Shown here piece by piece: positions 56,600 through 64,000 of a stretch of 64,000 nucleotides of DNA. The notes under the pieces are model-generated. The model made no database searches, was not told the DNA's origin, and saw only the letters and a list, made by a program, of their open reading frames with translations. The position numbers were made by a program, and so were the translations under genes. How positions within the stretch are numbered: position 1 is the first letter of the stretch; every line of letters begins with the position of its first letter. Location of the stretch: the NCBI GenBank assembly GCA_022376465.1, contig JACDTU010000029.1, positions 1-64,000 on the forward strand, read 5' to 3'. The DNA comes from Cubamyces lactineus. Lineage: Eukaryota; Basidiomycota; Agaricomycetes; Polyporales; Polyporaceae.

Positions 56600-58250
56600 C
56601 TAGCTATCCGCCTTCTTCCCGTTCAGCTTAACTTCGCGTGGCTGTCGGCTTCGCGCGCCCAGCACAGTGACGATCTCCAGCTTCTGCTCCACATCGTAGT
56701 TGCCAACTGCCGCGATTGTCAGCTTGCCCTTACGCGCTCTGAACGTGAGCGTCATGTGTGGCGTCGGTGGCACGCTCTCGCCGTCATCGACGTACGCCGT
56801 GCCGAACGCGTAGCCATCGGACGCCTGGGAGACAAGGAGCGAGTACGGGCCTGCGCGAGTCTCCGCCGTTGTGTAGTCGGGCTGCGCGTGCAACAGCATC
56901 GCGGAGCCGTCCCGTATATACACGTTGATGTGTCCGAGGGGAGCGTCGAGCGTCGAGTTCGCGCCCGCGGTCGTATCCACGACAGAGTGCGTGTACCAGT
57001 CGCGCCCGATGTTACGGCCGCATCCCGGGAAGATGCCTACCCATGCGCAATGCGTGGGTCAGTCATGTATGAAATGCACGTATGCACTGAGAGACTGACC
57101 GTCCACGGTGCTCGCGTTGGGAGTGAGCACAGGAGTTATGAGGATGTCCCTGCCGACGAGACATTGGTTGTCGATACCGAACAACTCGGGCTCGTCCGGG
57201 AACTCGTAGAAGAGAGCGCGGATGGGCGGAGAGCCGTACAACGACGCGTTCGCAAACAAGGTGTACTAACGCTTAAATCAGCCATCATACACCGTGCCAG
57301 AGGATATGCCGCACATACCCAGTACGGGAGCATGCTATATCTAACCTTCATGGCTATCCTGCTCGCGCTCGCCACACTATCCCAGCGATACGGCTCCTAC
57401 GGGATCGCGCCGCGTACGTTATGGTTCATACAGAACGTACCTGAAGTGGAAGACGCCTTGCGACTGAGCACGCTTGGTAGTGCCCGGACTCCCATCCTCC
57501 TGACATCACGCCTGAACCCGCTGCTAGCTACCATTTCTCCGAGGCCATAGATATGGGCGCCGAGCGGCAGAGCAGACGTGAGCTGTAGGTACTGGTCCTG
57601 GAACACTAAAGGGAACCCGTCGAGCGCAGTACTGTCGTCAGGGATAACCGGAGGGATGGGCGGGAAGGCGCCCGGGTATCGAAGAGCGGTTGTGCATCGG
57701 GCTCAGGGCGGCGAGTGATCCAAAACGCAAAGGGAGAGGGTTCGTAGTTGAAGACAAGATCAGATTTCTCTTTGAGTGCTGGATCGCCCGTGCTCTGGCC
57801 AAGTTGGATGACAATGCTGGGAATCGTGAACTGAGAGTTCTCGCAGTCATGGATGTTCACATGAAGTCTGAGTAGAGCATGTGAGAGACTTGTGCTGTGG
57901 AGTCAGTCCTATACGACTTACCGAGTTTGAGTATCATAGGTGACATCGAGTATCAGATCAGCTATATCGTGTCCATATGCATCGCAAGCTGGTCCACCAA
58001 GTTCGGGCTGCGCAGTCAAGCCTGTAGTCGTCTCATACAGACTGGAAAGTTTATATCCTGTGTTGGACTATCCGAGTACTCACAGGTTCACAAGTGTAAA
58101 CTGCGATATTTTATATGGACCTGAGGAGATGTTGCGTGAGAAGCCAATGGTTGCATTGGCTCCTAACGAATGGTGCGCCAAGGATGACTGCCGTTGCGTA
58201 GAGGCCGCACATCCCAACAGGAGTACACCCGCCAGAACGGTAGTCAGCAT
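56600..58250 (-). pseudogene. Alpha-glucosidase, glycoside hydrolase family 31, core-deleted pseudogene
   Basis: The N-terminal exon 58250..58084 has a signal peptide (MLTTVLAGVLLLGCAAS). Exons about 58047..57922 and 57878..57500 carry the GH31 N-terminal beta-sandwich (SQFTIPSIVIQLGQ, FAFWITR, FQDQYLQLTSALPL, IYGLGE, SSGFRRDV). Directly after this come the post-catalytic parts: RGAIP, EPYRWDSVASASRIAM, SLYGSPPIRALFYEFPDEPE, ILITPVLTPNAST and the C-terminal sandwich (GYAFGTAYVDDGESVP, EVKLNG). The catalytic barrel with the WIDMNE nucleophile is absent. A TAG at 57399-57397 replaces the Gln of IPQEPYRW, and a frameshift follows FDTR near 57680. In life the family releases glucose from maltose and starch at the cell surface; this copy cannot. 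Confidence 0.85.
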
Positions 58251-59177
58251 GGCGAACAACGAAGGGAATCTAGAGGAGGCAACGTCCAAGGGGCTCCTTA
58301 CGAGAATCGGTCTAGTGCAGCGTCATCGTCGGGTTTTTGAGGGGCAGGTCTCATCTTGGATACCCCGTCAGAAGCAGGTCAGGCGTACGTTAAGAATCCT
58401 GGATCGTCCCCTTGAAGGTTGCAGCAGCTCGCGTTCCAGAAGCAGGACGCACGTTCAGCGTTTGTAGCATTCGCGTTGCAAACGGGGACGCCATTCGTCT
58501 CACAGCCGTCAGTCATCTAGGCAATGAGTGCGTTGCTTCGCTTTGCAACGTTGCTGGGAAGACAGACAGGATGTGGCCTAGGCCGATGTAAGAGCGAGTA
58601 GAATGAAGAACGTTGGCATATGAGGAAGTCCCGACTTATTGTAGCTTTGAGTTATGTATCGCGCCGTTCACGCGACGAGCTCGTAGAGGTTGTTCATACC
58701 ACGTGACGGGTACCACCGGAGCGTGCGTGGTGCTGTAGCGGCTTTTGTACCTTTTACTGTTATCGTGAGTGCAGGAGAAGCCGAAGACTTTTGTTCTTGG
58801 AGAGTTGCCAACTGGGACGAAGTAAACAAATGGCAGTTCGAGGCAAGTAGCTCGTTTATGGCGTTGGTTACGTAATGTTATGGCGGTTGTGGCGCGTCCT
58901 CCACCTCTGCCTTGTATCTTCCTCTGCTGCTAACGTCCACCTAGCAGTCGTCCATTCAATCACCTCTCACACCCTGCTATGTCTAGGACAAGTCATCGCA
59001 ACGTCATGTCTGTGGGCACACTGTATGTGACGCTGGGTATGCGCCTACAACGCTCCAAATGGCAGTGGTCTTCGGCTCATCACGAAACTCCACTATGACA
59101 TTATCCAAGTTGCCTAGTGAGAACATGAATACACCGTCGCCGTGGTCCACCAACACACCCTCATCTTGACCACCACC
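58251..59177. other. Divergent intergenic region, no gene seen
   Basis: About 930 bp between the GH31 remnant (-) and the tricalbin-like gene (+). No gene recognised; it holds the likely promoter of the latter. Confidence 0.5.
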
Positions 59178-62100
59178 ATGGCTCACAAACTTTCTGAACC
59201 ATACTCGGGCAAAAACCCAGTGCCCAATATCGCTACCAAACTCACGTCGCTCGTTAATCCTGAGAAGGCGACCGAAGCCAAGGCTCAGCAACTCCAGGAC
59301 CAGAGCGTCCGTCGCGAAGAGAAGCAGACGGAGAAGAACGCGCGCAGGCTCGCGAAAGGCCATGTCATGCATGTCACGGATCCAACGACCGGCGAGGAGC
59401 TCGACATCCGTAATGCGGACGAGGAGCCAGACGTCAGGTCCAAGGGCGACAACGTCTTGCATCAAGACTTTCCTCCTCCAGGTGAGTGTATAGTTCTGGG
59501 CGACTGCATTCCTCTCTCGCAAGCTCCCATTGACTTGCCCGTGAGAGTGGCAGCCAACTGCGTTAGCAGTATACGGAATGAACATCGTCTTACCTCATTG
59601 TTTGTGGTGTCGTCCGACTATGCATGGTATCTGTGAAAGTGCTTGCTCCGGAGCTTGATTAGCCCTACTGGCTGAAAGTGCGCTTGAGGACAAAGATCAT
59701 GATATACAGTCGATGCTCTGGTATGCTAGTGCAAGATCACGCATAGCTATTAGCTGCAGCGAAGCGGGAAACACAAAGATGAATACACGTATACTGACAT
59801 TCTCTCACAGACTGGAAGAGACACAGGGACAAGGTCTTATCGGTCACTAATTCGACCGTCGCATACACGTCTGCTGCATTTGCGTTCTGTTTCATCCTGT
59901 CGAACGCATTCTCCAGTTTCGCTGCCCGCACTGCGTGTCTAATTCCCGCTGCCCTCTTAGCTTATTGCTTGTTTTTCCGCGCGAACAAGGTGGCGGAGGC
60001 AGACTTCGAGCAGCGTGTATGGCATGCTGAGCGGATGCGCGGGCTAGCAGCTGGCTCCGACGTCGATGGGGACGGGAAAGTCACCGACGAAGAGCGCATT
60101 CGCGAGAGTGCAGAATGGGCCAATGCCGTCATCCGCGGGCTGTGGCCTATTCTGAACACAGACCTGTTTGGGTCCCTCGTAGATATGCTAGAGGACATTA
60201 TGCAGTCCTCCGTCCCGACATTCATCGTAAGTGCGCCCTACTCTGAGGCTATACGTTCGCTGGCCCTCATCTATCCTCTGCAGCACTCAGTTCGCGTCGC
60301 CGATCTTGGCCTTGGGTCCAACGCTGGGCGAATTACTTCCATCCGCTCTCTCCCTGACGACACGACGCGCGATACAGGCGATCCTTCCAACGGTGAAGAC
60401 AGCCTGGCGGCGATGGGTATCAGCGCGGAATCAGTTAGTCCAGACGACCGGGAAGCGCTGGACGGCGACCACGTCAATCTTGAGGTTTCGTTCGCCTACC
60501 AAGGGTTACCAAGCGGACAATCTGCAGAGAGCAAGGCGCGGAACATCCAGTGAGTGTTCCTTGCAATGTACCATTTTAGATTGCTGATATTGACGTTTTC
60601 CAGCCTGCTCGTCGAGTTTTTCCTCGGCTTGAAAGGAGTATACGGCTTCCGAGTCCGTACGTCACGCAATCTCTGACTAACCAAGCCTTACGAGGCTCAA
60701 GCAATTGCATTGCAGCTGTCTGGGTGGAAGTCACAGGCATAGTCGGAACAGCGCGCGCAAGGCTACAGCTCATACCCAATCCACCATTGCAAGTTACACG
60801 TCCACATCCGTTCATTCCCTCTCTAATTATCGAGTATAGTGTGAAGACCACTCTGGTGACCCTCATGGGTCTCCCTCGCATCACCATATCCGTGACACCA
60901 CTGAGTAGACTACTACCGAACGTGATGGACCTACCATTCATCTCCGGGTTCATCTCGAGCGCACTTGATACCGCCGCAGCGGAGTACGTCGCTCCGAAGA
61001 GTTTGACGCTCGATTTGCAACGACTCATCAGCGGTGATGACATCAAGAAAGGTACGAGGTGGTCGGCATCGTAGACGTTTTGCGTCTGACACATTGTTGA
61101 TCTAGACACCGAGGCCATCGGCGTGCTTGTGGTGCATATTCATCGTGCGACGGGCATCAAGAAGATGGATACCACAGGCAGCTCGGGTACGTGCCTATCT
61201 GCTCGCCATCTGAACAATTGTTGAATATACCGTTGCTTCTTCAGCAGACCCGTACGTGACGCTCACATTCTCGCGACTCGAGAAACCGTTGTACTCGACC
61301 CGTATCATCAAGAACGACTGCAACCCCGTGTTTGAGGAGACAGCGGTCCTCGTCGTCGACGTCAACACGGTCAAGCTGCGCGAGAGGCTCAGCTTCCAGC
61401 TCTGGGACTCTGACCGCATGAGCGTGGTACGTCCGTCCTACCGCATCGTCTTTGGGGAACCTGCTTATATGCGCATAGGACGACATGATGGGCTTCGCAG
61501 AGATCGACGTCGTCGACCTCATCCGCGAGCGCGGCAAACCAACTCGGCGCGTCTCCCCATTGTCCAGCCCCGACTCACAGGACCGTCCTGGGTCGATCGA
61601 GTACACTGTCGGATACTACGGGAAGCTCCCGCCGAACAAGGCGCTTGCCACAGATGGCTCAGATCCGAGCCTGCCTGACGACCTGCGCAACCAGCCAGAG
61701 TTCAAGGAAGCGCGTGCGGTCGCTCTGAATGACCTGGAGGCAGCGGTACTCGTCACGCCCCCCGACCCGGAGTGGCCGAGCGGTATGCTGAGCGTGCAGG
61801 TGCATGAGATCAGGGATTTGGCGGTGAAGACGATGGGTAAAGAGCGGAAGGGCGGGAAAGGCCGTGAAGGAGAGAAAGGTCAGGATGAGGGGGAAGAGAC
61901 GGCGGAGGAAGGCGAAGGGCTGCCCTCGTCGTATTGCACCATGTGAGTCCTTCTGCGAGATGATGCCGAGGGAGCGACGCTGATCGTATCTTGGCAGTTC
62001 GCTGAACGACGAGCTGGTGTACGAAACCCGGGTGAAGCCCATCACGAGTTCGCCGATGTTCAACGCAGGCACCGAACGCTTTGTTCGTGACTGGAGGAAG

Positions 62101-63434
62101 GCCCATGTCACGGTGACGGTCAAGGACTCCCGGATGCGCGAGAACGACGTCGTGCTAGGAACAGTCTTCCTCAAGGTACGCATCCCCTCCGTCTCAATTC
62201 TTCCTGCATCCATCTCTGACCCTGACGACCGTAGCTCTCCGAGGCGTTTGTGAACGCATCCCAGGTGACTCGCTGCTACTCCCTCGAGAAAGGGCTCGGT
62301 ACGGGGCGTATTAGGATCTCGCTCCTCTTCCGTCCGGTAGACGCCAAGCTCCCGCCGAACCTGCTCGGCTTCGACACCGGCACGCTGGAGATCCGCGACG
62401 TCTCTATGCGCTCAGACCTCAAGGACCTCTCGAAGTGCGAGGTGCGACTGAAGACAACCACCGCAGAGGCCGAGGAGAAGGTGTCGCGCAAGACCGCCGA
62501 GAGACGCGGGGACCAAACCGTCTGGTCGCCCGAGGGCCTGACGAAACTCCCGGTGCGCCAGCGGTACGCGTCAGCACTGCTCATCTCCTTCCGGGACAAG
62601 TCCGGCTTCAAGAGCTCCGGGCGCAAGGCACTCGGCGTTCTCTGGCTCCGCGACATCGTAGATCGTGCAGAGGGCCCTGTCGAAGTGTCGCTTTGGCGGG
62701 CGAAGAACGGCGACTACTCGCGCCTGAAGCTCAACTACGTGCCCCCGAACGGCGACCTCGCGTACTGGGACAGCGATAAGGAGAAGGTCGAGCGCATCGG
62801 CTCTGTCTCGCTCGACCTCGTCTTCTGGCCGGGGATCTCGGAGAAGCACCACGAGATGCTTGGTGGGGCAGGCGCGAAGAAGCGTGCCGCGTGGGACGAG
62901 TACCATCGCCAGAAGGACGCGGGGTTCCGGGACGCGATCGGGGAGCTCTCTGCTCAAGTTCCGGAGGACCACCAGGCGAGCGAGAGCCACGAGACGCAAG
63001 CTCGGGATGGGGAGCAGCAGCCACGTGGGCAGACAGACGAGACGATGACCGGAGGGCCGGTGAACTCTCGGGAAGGTGACGACGAAGATGCACGGCAGGA
63101 TGAAGAAGCGCACGGAACGAACACGACTGTGTCTGCGGACGATGTCGAGGTCGAGTCGCAGGCCGACACGGAGCCTGGAGAGGGGGACGACGGCTCTGAA
63201 GAGGCGGAACCCCAAGCTGATACAAGAAATGGAAAGAAGCGTGGCGTTGTCGGCAAGATCAAGGAATGGCGGCAGCATGAGAAGGAGTTGCATCGCGACC
63301 ACCGGGGAGTTATGCAGGCGAAGCCTGCGCGCACGGCCGAGTGGCTGAAGGGCAACATCGAAGAGGGCGCGCACGCTGTTAAGGATAGGTTCAAGATGAA
63401 AGCGCGCGAGCCTGACGTCGAGACTGAAGTTTGA
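59178..63434 (+). CDS. Tricalbin/extended-synaptotagmin-like membrane tether (SMP and C2 domains, EF-hand loop)
   Basis: Model: join(59178..59481,59811..60226,60284..60549,60604..60656,60716..60788,60840..61051,61106..61186,61248..61426,61479..61942,61998..62175,62235..63434), 1141 residues. A hydrophilic N-terminus is followed by a hydrophobic hairpin (about 112-155) that should anchor in the ER. An EF-hand loop (DVDGDGKVTDEE, 185-196) precedes the SMP lipid-transfer domain (about 203-440). A first C2 (about 443-570, with SDPYVTLTF and a Ca-ligand Asp pattern) and a second C2 (about 630-770) follow. A third, diverged C2-like region starts near 792, then an acidic disordered stretch and a basic helical C-terminus. 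The family tethers ER to plasma membrane and moves lipids. One intron (60789-60839) has a GC donor (GCAAGT). The gene appears intact. Confidence 0.92.
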
Positions 63435-63815
63435 AGCTTTGAAGTCCGAGTCTGAAAGCCTGAAGTGGGCATCTGCATGTATCACTAGCAATACGCACTG
63501 TATACACTATACCACTGTACGCGTGTGTATACCTGCTCTCGCTTGTTTATCCAGTGCTTGTTCTTCACGATCGGTGGGGTGCGTGTCTTAGCGAGTGATA
63601 AGGAACGAGACAAGGGATGGGGTGGGAAGGGAAAGAGGTACACGGACTACGACAAAGGTCGCCAGCAGCTGGGCCGGTTTCTCCAGCATTCGTAGACACT
63701 ATGCAGCGCGCGAACGACTTGACAGTCCCCGACTGGCGAGCGCTTAGCCCGTACCATGTGTGAGTCCTCTTGTTAGGACTAATGTCGAGAGTACGTCATG
63801 CTGTAGGATGAAGGG
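63435..63815. other. Convergent 3' intergenic region
   Basis: About 380 bp between the 3' end of the tricalbin-like gene (+) and the gene entering from the right (-). Nothing recognised. Confidence 0.5.
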
Positions 63816-64000
63816 TTACCTTAGCATGTGAGTCTCGGGGCGCACACAATGGAGAACGCACAGTTGTGGATTCCTCTTGACCGGTCGCTCGAAGCGCATG
63901 TGCGTGTGCAGCTCTTCCCCAGCACGAACAATTTCGTATACTGCCCAATCGAACGCCGTGAAGCTGGCTGGGGTCCAGAGCTTGACGGTCGACAGTGTGG
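63816..64000 (-). CDS. F-box/LRR-like family member, C-terminal part (enters from right edge)
   Basis: The minus-strand frame from 64000 to TAA at 63818-63816 reads STVKLWTPASFTAFDWAVYE, then an EELHTHMRFERPVKRNP segment. This is very similar to the C-terminal block of the pseudogene at 54475-56203 (LSTIKLWTPARVVMFDWAV, LRTHMRLERPVEKTP). Only about 60 residues are inside the window, so intactness cannot be judged. It is the fifth trace of this family here and the only one on the minus strand. Confidence 0.7.
   Translation of the reverse strand, partial: TLSTVKLWTPASFTAFDWAVYEIVRAGEELHTHMRFERPVKRNPQLCVLHCVRPETHMLR

Noticed and set aside
62571..63491. 306-codon antisense frame opposite the tricalbin-like gene
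   Set aside because: Shadow of GC-rich codons of the long last exon on the plus strand; no domain, start or promoter.
1..64000. CRISPR arrays, bacterial operons, rRNA
   Set aside because: Spliceosomal introns and eukaryotic gene structure throughout; no spaced direct repeats of CRISPR type and no rRNA-like sequence was seen.

Overview
The window is nuclear DNA of a filamentous basidiomycete, most likely an agaricomycete of the polypore type. The evidence is intron-dense genes with about 50-60 nt introns that keep clean GT/GC...AG borders and CTAAC/CTGAC branch sites, KDZ transposase with a CxC2 cysteine cluster, expanded cytochrome P450s, polyporopepsin-like A1 peptidases, and lineage-specific F-box/LRR-like families. 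The species call is inference from gene content only.

Positions 1-24000 are repeat-rich. The left edge (1-1479, minus) carries the gag of one LTR retrotransposon running off the window. From 3978 to 13991 lies a Ty3-type chromovirus: a truncated pol copy (3978-4993), then an LTR-to-LTR element (4994-13991). That element shows three mechanistic signals: an 11-nt self-priming match between the predicted mRNA 5' end and the primer site; a -1 frameshift cassette between gag and pol (slippery heptamer, UAG, 5-nt spacer, 10-bp perfect hairpin); and an integrase ending in a chromodomain. Between pol and the 3' LTR it carries an antisense three-exon gene with its own TATA box, encoding a Zn2Cys6-like cysteine cluster plus charged helices. 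Its gag is broken by a 682-bp palindromic element built from tRNA-like arms, with a 12-bp target duplication. After the 3' LTR come a minisatellite, a gene with three SUMO-interacting-like motifs, and a KDZ transposase gene. The last recognisable KDZ exon is interrupted by a 2863-bp CACTA-type fold-back element (TIR starting CACTA, 3-bp target duplication, 1359-bp arms). A 1.7-kb TGCGAA-rich low-complexity tract follows.

Positions 24000-64000 are gene-rich and dominated by local duplication: a small hypothetical gene; two tandem P450s with identical 13-exon structure including 12-nt and 10-nt microexons (+); three A1 aspartic peptidases with identical 11-exon structure (-); two tandem P450s of a second family with identical 10-exon structure and a 14-nt microexon (-); an alpha/beta hydrolase (+); an F-box/LRR-like family with two apparently intact copies, one pseudogene, one orphan C-terminal fragment and one copy entering from the right edge; a decayed GH31 alpha-glucosidase lacking its catalytic core (-); and an intact tricalbin-type SMP/C2 membrane-tether gene with an EF-hand loop (+). 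Secreted peptidases, P450s and the hydrolase fit a saprotrophic or wood-decay life style, but nothing proves that the P450s and the hydrolase form one pathway. Exon coordinates were derived by hand from splice consensus, frame continuity and paralogue comparison; no alignment or database search was run.
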